Shown piece after piece: positions 1-6,523 of a stretch of 6,592 nt of DNA. The stretch is from an uncultured Chthonomonadaceae bacterium (GTDB lineage: Bacteria > Armatimonadota > Fimbriimonadia > Fimbriimonadales > Fimbriimonadaceae): contig CAMLDW010000072.1 in the NCBI GenBank assembly GCA_946479035.1, positions 1 through 6,592 of the forward strand, given 5' to 3'. The notes beneath the pieces were generated by a model that worked only from the letters and a program-made list of their open reading frames with translations, searched no databases and had not been told where the DNA came from. Position 1 is the first letter of the stretch; each line of letters opens with the position of its first letter. The position numbers and the translations under genes are program-made.

Positions 1-20
1 CGGTGGTTCGGTGGTTCGGT
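1..20. repeat. short tandem repeat of an 8-bp unit
   Basis: The unit CGGTGGTT occurs twice in a row and is followed by a half copy (CGGT). The array is cut by the window edge, so its full length is unknown. It lies outside any gene I can support. No function can be read from it. It could be a short slippage product or the edge of a longer array to the left. Confidence 0.6.
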
Positions 21-80
21 TTCATGTACAGAGTATATTGCAAGTTCCTCGGGTTTGTATGCCCAAAGCTGATTGCTAGT

Positions 81-98
81 GTTCTTGAGCTCAAGAAC
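81..98. repeat. 18-bp perfect palindrome over the isomerase stop codon
   Basis: GTTCTTGAGCTCAAGAAC equals its own reverse complement over all 18 bases. It includes the last codons and the TGA (91-93) of the minus-strand isomerase gene. As RNA it could fold into a 7-bp stem (GUUCUUG/CAAGAAC) with an AGCU loop. No run of U follows on the minus strand, so it is not a standard intrinsic terminator. It may be an mRNA 3'-end stabiliser or a binding site for a dimeric regulator. The palindrome is certain; its function is not. Confidence 0.75.
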
Positions 99-1038
99 TT
101 GCCGCGAGAACCGCCGTCGCATACCCGTCGCACCACCGATACGCGTTGATCAACCGCCGCTCCCCCTCCTTCCCGCCGATCGAGTTTCCGTGCTCCATCC
201 CAAGCACACCCGCGTACCCCTTCCCCGCGATGTGTCCGAATACGGCGCGGTAGTCCACCTCCCCCGTCAGCGGCTCGTTCCGCCCCGGGTTGTCGCCGAT
301 CTGGAAGTACCCGATCTCGCTCCACGCCGCGTCGATGTTCGGGATCAGGTTCCCGACCTCGATCTGCTGGTGGTACAGGTCGTCGAGTACCTTGCACGAA
401 GAAGAGCCCACCGCCCTGCACATCTCAAAGCCCTGCGCGAGCCGCGTCAAGAACATGTGCGGGTGGTCCCGGTAGTTGAGCGGCTCGATCACCATCACGA
501 GCCCGTGCGGCTCGAACACCTCGCAAGCGCGCCGCAGCGCCTCGACGACGTGCGCGGTCTGGTACGCCGGCTCCTGCCGCGGGTCCTCCAGGCCAGGCAC
601 GATCGTCATCCACTTCGCGTTCATCCGCTTGGCGACATCGACCGATTCCTTGCACTGCGCGACGAACTTGTCCACGTGCTCCTTCCCACCAGTCGTCAGC
701 GTCGGGTTCGACCAGTCGACGTCTGCGCCGACGAATATCCCCATCGTCACGCCGTTCTGAGCCATCGCCTTGGAGATCCGCTCCTGGTCGGCGGTGCTGA
801 ACCCTTTCATGCCGTTCTCCTCCCAAGCGTGGAACCCCTCGTCGGCAGCGAACTTGATCTGGTCTACAGCGTCGTCGCCCGCGCTGCTGCGGAACATCCC
901 GAAGTGCGGCGCGTACTTGAGCGTGAACTTGGCCTGGTTCGCCATAGAGTAGTCCTTCGAGGCAGGGGTCGAGGCGGCCACAAGGCCGGCACCGGCTGCG
1001 GCACCGGCCTTGAGTACGTCGCGCCTCGTCACTTTCAT
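91..1038 (-). CDS. Tat-exported hydroxypyruvate isomerase-like TIM-barrel protein (sugar isomerase/epimerase family)
   Basis: This 315-residue protein of the AP-endonuclease-2-like TIM-barrel superfamily resembles hydroxypyruvate isomerase (Hyi). A twin-arginine signal is visible at residues 4-10 (TRRDVLK), followed by an Ala/Gly-rich hydrophobic stretch to about 23. The barrel begins near residue 37 (KFTLKYAPHFGMF). The metal-binding positions expected for the family are present: E185 in VIEPLN, D220 in LDDLYHQQ, Q246 in FQIGDNPGR and E282 in GMEHG. The block QIGDNPGRNEPLTGEVDY (246-263) is very Hyi-like. I chose the ATG at 1038, preceded by AGGGA; a TTG at 1053 would add five residues and overlap the upstream gene. 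It lies 7 bases after the oxidoreductase stop, so the two are probably translated together. The true substrate is likely a sugar or keto-sugar outside the cytoplasm; hydroxypyruvate itself is not shown. A second possible start exists at 945. Confidence 0.88.
   Translation of the reverse strand: MKVTRRDVLKAGAAAGAGLVAASTPASKDYSMANQAKFTLKYAPHFGMFRSSAGDDAVDQIKFAADEGFHAWEENGMKGFSTADQERISKAMAQNGVTMGIFVGADVDWSNPTLTTGGKEHVDKFVAQCKESVDVAKRMNAKWMTIVPGLEDPRQEPAYQTAHVVEALRRACEVFEPHGLVMVIEPLNYRDHPHMFLTRLAQGFEMCRAVGSSSCKVLDDLYHQQIEVGNLIPNIDAAWSEIGYFQIGDNPGRNEPLTGEVDYRAVFGHIAGKGYAGVLGMEHGNSIGGKEGERRLINAYRWCDGYATAVLAASS
943..957 (-). promoter_or_regulatory. possible internal ribosome binding site and start in the isomerase gene
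   Basis: On the minus strand AAGGA (953-957) stands 7 bases before an in-frame ATG (943-945), which is codon 32 of the isomerase. Starting here would give a 284-residue protein beginning MANQAKF, which lacks the Tat signal but keeps the whole barrel. The spacing is near ideal and the site matches better than that of the upstream start. It may be chance; nothing else in the sequence proves use of this start. Confidence 0.3.
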
Positions 1039-1042
1039 CCGA

Positions 1043-1047
1043 TCCCT
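1043..1047 (-). promoter_or_regulatory. ribosome binding site overlapping the upstream stop codon
   Basis: AGGGA on the minus strand overlaps the TAG stop (1046-1048) of the oxidoreductase and lies 4 bases before the ATG at 1038. It supports the ATG over the TTG at 1053 and suggests translational coupling. The spacing is slightly short. Confidence 0.45.
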
Positions 1048-2299
1048 AGGCAAACTGGGTCGAACCGGGCACTGCGACCGGCTGTACGTCGAGCCTCATC
1101 CCGAACGCGAGATCTTCTGGGAAGTGCGTTTCCTGCGACGCAAGGGCAGCGTCCCACTGGATCTCCTTTCCTGTGTAGGCGCTCATGCGCCCCATGATCG
1201 CGGTCATCGTGGTCTCGGCGATGCGCTGGCCCTCGTTCACCTTGTCTCCGTTGCGGATGCTCTTGATCAGGTCCTTGTGCTCGAGCATGTACGGGTCGGG
1301 GCGCTCGCCGCTGACCTTCCACCCGTTTTCGCCCTTGATCCAGTTGTTCGCGTCGCTAGCGCCCTTCGTGCCCACGATCTGCTCGGCCACGCGCGAGGCG
1401 CAGCCGTCGATCTGCCGGCACATACTGAGCAGGCGCGTTCCGTCCGCGTACTCATATTCCGTGGCGAAGTGGTCGAAGATGTGCCCGTAGTTGGGGTCCG
1501 TGCGCACCTGCCGCCCAGCGAGCGAGGTGCACTTGACGGGATGGCCGTTCTTGGCCCAGTTGCTGATGTCCAGGTTGTGGATGTGCTGCTCGACGATGTG
1601 GTCGCCGCTCAGCCAGGTGAAGTAGAGCCAGTTGCGCATCTGCCACTCGAGCTCGCTCCAGCTCGGCTGCTTGGTGTTCATCCAGAGGAACCCTTGGTTC
1701 CAGTAGGCGTAGGTGGCGACGACGTCGCCGATCTGCCCGTTGTGGATGCGGTCCATGCACTCCATGTATCCCAGCTCGTGGCGCCGCTGAGTGCCGGTGA
1801 CCACGCTCAGCCCCTTCTGCTGTGCGAGCTGCGCTGCGGCCATGACCTTGCGGATACCCGGAGCGTCTACCGCGACCGGCTTTTCGAAGAACACGTGCTT
1901 GCCAGCGTTGATCGCGGCCTCGAAGTGGCCGGGCCGGAATCCCGGCGGCGTAGCAAAAACGATGTAGTCGATGTCTTGCGCCAGCACGTGCTTGTAGGCG
2001 TCAAAGCCGACGAACTGCCGCTCAGCGGGCACCATCAGCTTCTCCTTGATCTGTCCCTGGAGGTAGTTGTGACAGCCGTCGAGGCGGTCCTTGAAGGCGT
2101 CGCCCATCGCCCAGATGACCACGCCGTCGTCGGCCTGGGTCGCGTTGACCGCGGCGCCGGTGCCGCGCCCGCCGCAACCGACGAGCCCGACCTTGATCCG
2201 GTCCTGCCTCAAGCCCCTGGCGAGGATGTTCGGCGCTGCGATGGCCGCAGAGGCGGCTGCCGCGCCCGCCATGAAGTCCCTACGTGTAATGCGTGCCAT
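1046..2299 (-). CDS. Tat-exported Gfo/Idh/MocA family oxidoreductase
   Basis: This 417-residue protein is an NAD(P)-dependent sugar or polyol oxidoreductase by family. It begins with a twin-arginine signal (TRRDFMAG, 5-12) and an Ala-rich stretch to about 27. A Rossmann fold follows: the dinucleotide loop GCGGRGTG at 41-48, ATPP at 116-119 and EKPVAVD at 139-145. Lys140 of the EKP motif is the usual catalytic/cofactor-contacting lysine. In the C-terminal domain, GDHIVEQHIHNLD (232-244) holds the expected active-site His and Asp. The tail GMRLDVQPVAVPGSTQFA is typical of planctomycete/armatimonad-style members. I chose the ATG at 2299; a GTG at 2305 would add two residues. Neither start has a clear Shine-Dalgarno site. 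The gene starts 19 bases after the SUMF1-fold gene and ends 7 bases before the isomerase. Exported members such as glucose-fructose oxidoreductase carry a tightly bound cofactor; the substrate here is unknown. Confidence 0.93.
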   Translation of the reverse strand: MARITRRDFMAGAAAASAAIAAPNILARGLRQDRIKVGLVGCGGRGTGAAVNATQADDGVVIWAMGDAFKDRLDGCHNYLQGQIKEKLMVPAERQFVGFDAYKHVLAQDIDYIVFATPPGFRPGHFEAAINAGKHVFFEKPVAVDAPGIRKVMAAAQLAQQKGLSVVTGTQRRHELGYMECMDRIHNGQIGDVVATYAYWNQGFLWMNTKQPSWSELEWQMRNWLYFTWLSGDHIVEQHIHNLDISNWAKNGHPVKCTSLAGRQVRTDPNYGHIFDHFATEYEYADGTRLLSMCRQIDGCASRVAEQIVGTKGASDANNWIKGENGWKVSGERPDPYMLEHKDLIKSIRNGDKVNEGQRIAETTMTAIMGRMSAYTGKEIQWDAALASQETHFPEDLAFGMRLDVQPVAVPGSTQFA

Positions 2300-2318
2300 A
2301 CGCACGTTTTAGCAGGTA

Positions 2319-3074
2319 TCAGCCCTCGCAGACAAGCCTAAGGCCGACGAAGTCGCCGTCCGAGAGCCACCAGGACGACTTTGGCTGTTGCGCGTCGCGG
2401 AGCTGCCACGAGGGGTCGTAGAACTCGCGCAGCCCGAATGTCAGCTCTTTCTGCTCCGTCCGGAAGTATCCGCCGCGCACCACAGGCTCGACCCCGACCG
2501 AAGGTTCGCACCACTCGACGGCGTTCCCGAGCGTGTCATAGAGCCCCCACGCGTTCGGCTTTTTGCTCTTCACCGGGTGCGTCGTTTCCTCCGAGTTGCC
2601 CTCGAACCAAGCGAAGTCGCCGAGCGGCGAAGGCTCCTTTTTCGCGCCTGCGCGGGCCGCGTACTCCCACTCGGCCTCCGTCGGCAGCCGGAACTTCTTG
2701 CCCGTCTTCGAGCTCAGCCACTTGCAAAAGACCTGTGCGGCGTGGTGGGTCATGCTCAGCGCCGCGTACCCTTCGTGCCCGAACCCGCGATCCGGTGCGC
2801 CGTAAGGGTGGCTCGGACGGTTCTCCGCGTCGAACTCGTGCGCCTTCTGCTCCGGCGTGAGGTCCAATCGGTAGGCCCATACGTCGAACAGGTCCCACGT
2901 GACCTCCGTCTCGCCGATCCAGATCCCCTTGATAGGCACGGGCTTGTTAGCGACGAGGAACTGCCCGTCCGGCACCGCCACCATCTTGAACTCGACGAGC
3001 GTGCCCGGGAGCTTTTGCGCGAAGCTTTCGCGCTGTTGCGGCAGAATGGCGAGGATGGCGATCGCTGTGGTCAT
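2319..3074 (-). CDS. SUMF1/FGE-fold protein without the formylglycine-forming cysteines, probably secreted
   Basis: This 251-residue protein has the formylglycine-generating-enzyme (SUMF1) fold. The domain starts around residues 22-40 (LPGTLVEFKMVAVPDG), followed by GETEVTW (54-60), SMTHHAAQVFCKWLS (107-121), RLPTEAEWEYAARAG (129-143), GLYDTLGNAVEW (177-188), VVRGGYF (198-204) and a GLRLVCEG tail. Active FGEs carry a cysteine pair shortly after the RGG motif. Here that stretch (205-225) has none; the only cysteines are 117, 189 and 249. It is therefore unlikely to activate sulfatases and is better read as a binding or structural paralogue. Residues 1-20 are hydrophobic and end in SFAQ, suggesting a signal peptide, though no positive charge precedes the hydrophobic part. 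The start at 3074 is the first available after an in-frame stop; AAGGG lies upstream at long spacing. A later ATG at 2984 is possible. First gene of the minus-strand cluster. Confidence 0.87.
   Translation of the reverse strand: MTTAIAILAILPQQRESFAQKLPGTLVEFKMVAVPDGQFLVANKPVPIKGIWIGETEVTWDLFDVWAYRLDLTPEQKAHEFDAENRPSHPYGAPDRGFGHEGYAALSMTHHAAQVFCKWLSSKTGKKFRLPTEAEWEYAARAGAKKEPSPLGDFAWFEGNSEETTHPVKSKKPNAWGLYDTLGNAVEWCEPSVGVEPVVRGGYFRTEQKELTFGLREFYDPSWQLRDAQQPKSSWWLSDGDFVGLRLVCEG
3017..3033. promoter_or_regulatory. 17-bp inverted repeat near the divergent starts, possible operator
   Basis: Arms GCGCGAA (3017-3023) and TTCGCGC (3027-3033) are exact reverse complements separated by GCT. The repeat ends 12 bases before the plus-strand apbE start at 3046. 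It lies inside the called SUMF1-fold coding region, or in a 61-bp intergenic gap if that gene starts at 2984. It could be a regulator site or a 5'-leader hairpin. Codon constraint alone could also explain part of it. Confidence 0.35.
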
Positions 3075-3978
3075 GGCGGCGTTGGCCCTTGTTCAGACGG
3101 ACCAGGGGCTGCAGAGGTTTGTCTACAGCGAGCTCCACATGGGAGTCCGCGTGGACGTCACCCTCTATGCACCGGACCAGGATACCGCCGAGCGCGCCGC
3201 AAGGGCGGCCTATCGCCGCTACACGGAGCTGGACGCCGTGATGAGCGACTACCTGCAGCAAAGCGAGCTCATGAAGCTCTGTAGGCGCGCAGGGAAAGGC
3301 CCCGTGCCCGTCTCGCACGACCTCCTCGTTGTGCTCGAACAGTCTCAACAGATCGCGGAAATGACCGACGGGGCGTTCGACGTGACTTGCTCGCCGGTCG
3401 TGAGGCTTTGGCGTCAGGCAAGGCAGACGAAGGTGATGCCGACGCCGAAAGCTCGGCGCCGGGCGCTCGCGCTCGTCGGTTGGAAGAACCTCGTGCTCGA
3501 CCCAGAGCGTTCAACGGCCGAACTTAAGCTGCCCGGGATGTTGTTAGACTTGGGAGGGGTCGCAAAAGGGTATGCGAACGACGAGGCGCTAGAGGCGATG
3601 CGTGAAAGCGGTGTGGGCCGAGCAATGATCGAGGGAGGCGGCGACATCGGCCTCTCCGGTCCGCCACCGGACGCGCTGGGCTGGGCTATCAAGGTGCGCG
3701 GCCTGCCCGACACCTACTTTCTCCACGACTGCGCGATCTCGACCTCCGGGGACACTGAGCAGTTCGTCCAGATCGGCGGCGTCCGCTATTCGCACGTCGT
3801 CGACCCTCGGTCCGGCATCGGCCTGACCAACCGAGTGCAAGCAACGGTGATCGCCGCCCGCGGCCTCATAACCGACCCCCTTTCGACCGCGGAGACGATC
3901 CTGGGCGAAGACCAGGGCCTAGCGATCGCCCGCGCCTTCGGCGCGATGTGCATCCGGACAAGGGCTACCGTTCCGTAG
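3046..3978 (+). CDS. apbE: FAD:protein FMN transferase (ApbE), exported
   Basis: ApbE moves FMN from FAD onto a Thr/Ser of exported flavoproteins such as Nqr/Rnf subunits, using Mg2+. This 310-residue copy has the full motif set: MGV near 32-34, DGAFDVTCSPVVRLW (108-122), LDLGGVAKGYAND (167-179), EGGGDIGLSG (196-205), AISTSGDTEQF (230-240), SHVVDPRSG (249-257) and TDPLSTA (276-282), whose Asp277 matches the metal-binding Asp of the usual DALSTA motif. The N-terminus (MARMAIAVVMAALALVQ) looks like a short signal peptide with no lipobox Cys. I chose the ATG at 3046 because it keeps the Arg before the hydrophobic part; ATGs at 3055 and 3073 are alternatives, and none has a good ribosome site. 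The frame stays open upstream to 2899, but that stretch is antisense to the SUMF1-fold gene and does not look like ApbE. The C-terminal tail after STA is rather short. The ATPase gene follows after 7 bases. No flavoprotein target is in the window. Confidence 0.93.
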   Translation: MARMAIAVVMAALALVQTDQGLQRFVYSELHMGVRVDVTLYAPDQDTAERAARAAYRRYTELDAVMSDYLQQSELMKLCRRAGKGPVPVSHDLLVVLEQSQQIAEMTDGAFDVTCSPVVRLWRQARQTKVMPTPKARRRALALVGWKNLVLDPERSTAELKLPGMLLDLGGVAKGYANDEALEAMRESGVGRAMIEGGGDIGLSGPPPDALGWAIKVRGLPDTYFLHDCAISTSGDTEQFVQIGGVRYSHVVDPRSGIGLTNRVQATVIAARGLITDPLSTAETILGEDQGLAIARAFGAMCIRTRATVP

Positions 3979-3985
3979 GTCAGAG

Positions 3986-6511
3986 ATGCCCACAGAAGCC
4001 AGCAGACCTGTGTGGAGCCTCGTACTCGACGAGGTCTATGGCTCGCTAAAGAGCGGCCCAGACGGATTAGGCAGCGCCGACGCCTCCGCACGGCTCGCAT
4101 CGCAGCCTGCCGAGGGACCCAAGCACAACCGACCCCTCGCTCTGCTCGCTTCGCAGTTCAAGAGCCCGATCGTCCTGCTCTTGATCGGCGCCGCAATCGT
4201 CTCCGGCTTTCTCGGCGACGCGAGCGACGCGGCGATCGTCGGAGCGATCGTTCTGGCGAGCGGCCTGCTCAGCTTTCGCCAGGAGTTCGCCGCAGGAAAG
4301 GCGGTCGAGGAGCTGCTGGCCCTCGTCGCGACAAAGATCAAACTCCTGCGCGACGGTAAGGAAAAGGATGTTCCTGTGGAACAGGCCGTGCCAGGGGACG
4401 TGCAGGTCCTCTCCGCAGGAGCACTCATCGCCGGCGACGGGATCGTCATCGAGTCAAACGGGCTGCAAGTCAACCAGTCCGCACTGACCGGCGAGTCGCT
4501 CCCGGTCGAGAAGTCCCCAGGCGTGTGCAGCGCTGACACCAGCCTTGCTGAAAGGACGAACGCGGTCTTCAAGGGCACGTTCGTGTCCAGCGGGACGGGC
4601 CGCGTGCTGCTTTCGGGCACAGGCGCAGAGACGGAGCTCGGCCAAGTAATGCGTCACATGCGCGCGAGCAGGGGCGAGGGGTCTTTCCATCGCGGGATCC
4701 GCGAGTACGGGACGTTCTTGGTCGAGATGACCTTCGTGCTGACGATCTTCGTGTTCGGCGTCAACGTCTTTTTCCACCGGCCCGTGGTCGAGTCGTTCCT
4801 GTTCTCCGTCGCGCTTGCAGTCGGCCTTGCGCCACAGCTCCTCCCTGCTGTGATGAGCGTGACCCTCGCACAAGGCTCGCGCTACTTGGCCAAGGCCAAG
4901 GTCATCGCAAAGAGGCTGGAGGCGATCGAGGAGTTCGGCTCGATGGACGTGCTCTGTTCTGACAAGACGGGCACGCTCACAGTCGGCACCGTCATCGTGC
5001 GCGGCGCCCTGGACCCAGCGCAGGCTCCTTCCGAGTCCGTGCTCCGGCTAGCGGGGCTGACCGCCTTCGCCCAACAAGGGCTGACCAACTCGATCGACCA
5101 GGCCCTCCTCGCTGACTTCCCGCATGGCGCTTTCGAGGGAGTCAATCGGCTTGGCGAAGTGCCCTACGACTTCTCGCGCAAGCGGCTCAGCGTCGCGGTC
5201 GAAGAAGGTGGCGCCCCAGAGCTCGTGACAAAAGGCGCCCTCGACTCCGTGCTTTCTGTGTGCGACCGAGTTGCCACCTCGAACGGGCCGCAGCCCCTGA
5301 CCGCGAGTGGTAGGGCCGATGTCCAGAGCGCCTTCCAAGCCATGAGCGAGAGGGGAGTCCGTGTACTCGGAGTCGCGTCCAAGCCTCTGCCGTCAGTCCC
5401 GTCCCGCTTCGAACCGCGCATCGAAGAATCCCTCGTGTTCCAAGGCTTCCTCCTGTTGGAGGACCCGCTCCGGCCGGACAGCGCGGCCACCGTCGCGCGC
5501 TTGCACAGCCAGGGCGTCCGGCTGAGGCTGATCACGGGCGACAACAGGCACATCGCCGCCCAGGTTGGTTCCGCGGTTGGCCTTCGCGCCGACAGGATGC
5601 TGACTGGGTCGGACGTCCGCGCCTTGAACGACGTCGCCTTGCTCCGCAAAGCGCGATCGACAGACATCTACTCCGAGGTCGACCCGATGGACAAGGAGCG
5701 GATCATCGTCGCCCTTAAACGGACTGGCCACACTGTCGGCTACATCGGCGATGGGATCAACGACGGGCCCGCGATCCGTGCAGCCGACGCGGGGATCTCC
5801 GTCTCGAGCGCAGCAGACGTCGCGCGCGAGGCGGCGGACTTCGTGATGCTAGAACCCGGCCTGGCCGTGCTCTGCGAGGCGGTGATCGTCGGCCGCAAGA
5901 TCTTCGCAAACACGCTCAAGTACGTGTTCGTCACGACGAGCGCCTCCTTCGGCAACATGTTCAGCATGGCGGCCGCGTCTCTCTTCCTCCCGTTCCTTCC
6001 TCTCTTGCCCAAGCAGATCCTACTGACCAACTTCTTGACGGATGTCCCTGCCATCTCCATCGCCAGCGACCGGGTGGACGACGAGATGGTACAGAAGCCG
6101 CGGCGTTGGCACATCAAGTCCGTGCGCGACTTTATGCTCGTGTTCGGTCTGGTCAGCTCCTTCTTCGACCTCGTAACGTTCGCAGTGCTACTGTGGATCC
6201 TTCACGCATCGCCCGAACAGTTCAGGACCGGGTGGTTTGTCGAGTCTGTGATTTCGGAGATCGCAATCCTGCTGATCATGCGCACCAAGCGTCCGCTCTA
6301 TGGCAGTAGGCCCGGCACGGCGATGTTGTGGTCGTCGCTCGGCGTCGTGCTCCTTTGCGCGGCACTGCCCTACCTCCCGGGAGTTGGCGTCTTCGGCTTC
6401 GTGCCTCTGCCCGCGGTCTATCCGTTGGCAATGAGCGGCGTGCTGGCCTTGTATGCAGGGACGAACGAGTTCGCCAAGCGCGCGTTCTTCCGCCGACACG
6501 GGTTTCTTTGA
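3986..6511 (+). CDS. mgtA: Mg2+-transporting-type P-type ATPase (MgtA-like, P3B)
   Basis: This 841-residue inner-membrane pump uses ATP to move cations, most likely Mg2+ into the cell by family. Motifs in order: actuator TGES at 168-171, membrane helix 4 VGLAPQLLP at 279-287, phosphorylation site DKTGTLT with Asp326, nucleotide-binding KGA at 416-418, TGDN at 517-520 and hinge GDGINDGP at 588-595. Likely membrane helices lie near 61-77, 82-96, 245-263, 270-290, 645-665, 667-690, 715-738, 750-765, 778-797 and 807-825. Family hallmarks include KRLEAIEEFGSMDVLCSDKTG, FLPFLPLLP, and TNFLTD with N682 and D686 in helix 6. It is about 55 residues shorter than E. coli MgtA, mainly at the N-terminus. 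Helix 4 has PQ where I recall PE in MgtA. The start at 3986 has a weak AGGT 5 bases upstream and follows apbE by 7 bases, suggesting one transcript. No Mg2+ riboswitch-like leader is possible in that gap. Another cation is not excluded. Confidence 0.9.
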   Translation: MPTEASRPVWSLVLDEVYGSLKSGPDGLGSADASARLASQPAEGPKHNRPLALLASQFKSPIVLLLIGAAIVSGFLGDASDAAIVGAIVLASGLLSFRQEFAAGKAVEELLALVATKIKLLRDGKEKDVPVEQAVPGDVQVLSAGALIAGDGIVIESNGLQVNQSALTGESLPVEKSPGVCSADTSLAERTNAVFKGTFVSSGTGRVLLSGTGAETELGQVMRHMRASRGEGSFHRGIREYGTFLVEMTFVLTIFVFGVNVFFHRPVVESFLFSVALAVGLAPQLLPAVMSVTLAQGSRYLAKAKVIAKRLEAIEEFGSMDVLCSDKTGTLTVGTVIVRGALDPAQAPSESVLRLAGLTAFAQQGLTNSIDQALLADFPHGAFEGVNRLGEVPYDFSRKRLSVAVEEGGAPELVTKGALDSVLSVCDRVATSNGPQPLTASGRADVQSAFQAMSERGVRVLGVASKPLPSVPSRFEPRIEESLVFQGFLLLEDPLRPDSAATVARLHSQGVRLRLITGDNRHIAAQVGSAVGLRADRMLTGSDVRALNDVALLRKARSTDIYSEVDPMDKERIIVALKRTGHTVGYIGDGINDGPAIRAADAGISVSSAADVAREAADFVMLEPGLAVLCEAVIVGRKIFANTLKYVFVTTSASFGNMFSMAAASLFLPFLPLLPKQILLTNFLTDVPAISIASDRVDDEMVQKPRRWHIKSVRDFMLVFGLVSSFFDLVTFAVLLWILHASPEQFRTGWFVESVISEIAILLIMRTKRPLYGSRPGTAMLWSSLGVVLLCAALPYLPGVGVFGFVPLPAVYPLAMSGVLALYAGTNEFAKRAFFRRHGFL

Positions 6512-6523
6512 GCGGAGAGGAAG

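Noticed and set aside
73..1197. A 374-codon plus-strand reading frame opposite the isomerase
   Set aside because: It is antisense to a gene with clear family motifs, is rich in Arg/Leu/Val/His as expected of a GC-rich shadow frame, and shows no recognisable domain.
1010..2341. A 443-codon plus-strand reading frame opposite the Gfo/Idh/MocA gene
   Set aside because: The length reflects scarce stop codons in GC-rich DNA. Composition is low-complexity (Val, Arg, Asp, Leu) and the opposite strand encodes an unmistakable oxidoreductase.
2319..3074. Active sulfatase-maturing formylglycine-generating enzyme
   Set aside because: The cysteine pair expected after the RGG motif is missing and no sulfatase gene is nearby.
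2388..3284. A 298-codon plus-strand frame spanning the SUMF1-fold gene and the start of apbE
   Set aside because: It is out of frame with apbE, antisense to the SUMF1-fold gene, and has shadow-type composition.
4885..4905. Repeated GGCCAAGG-type string in the ATPase gene
   Set aside because: It encodes LAKAKV in a conserved stretch of the pump, so codon repetition explains it.
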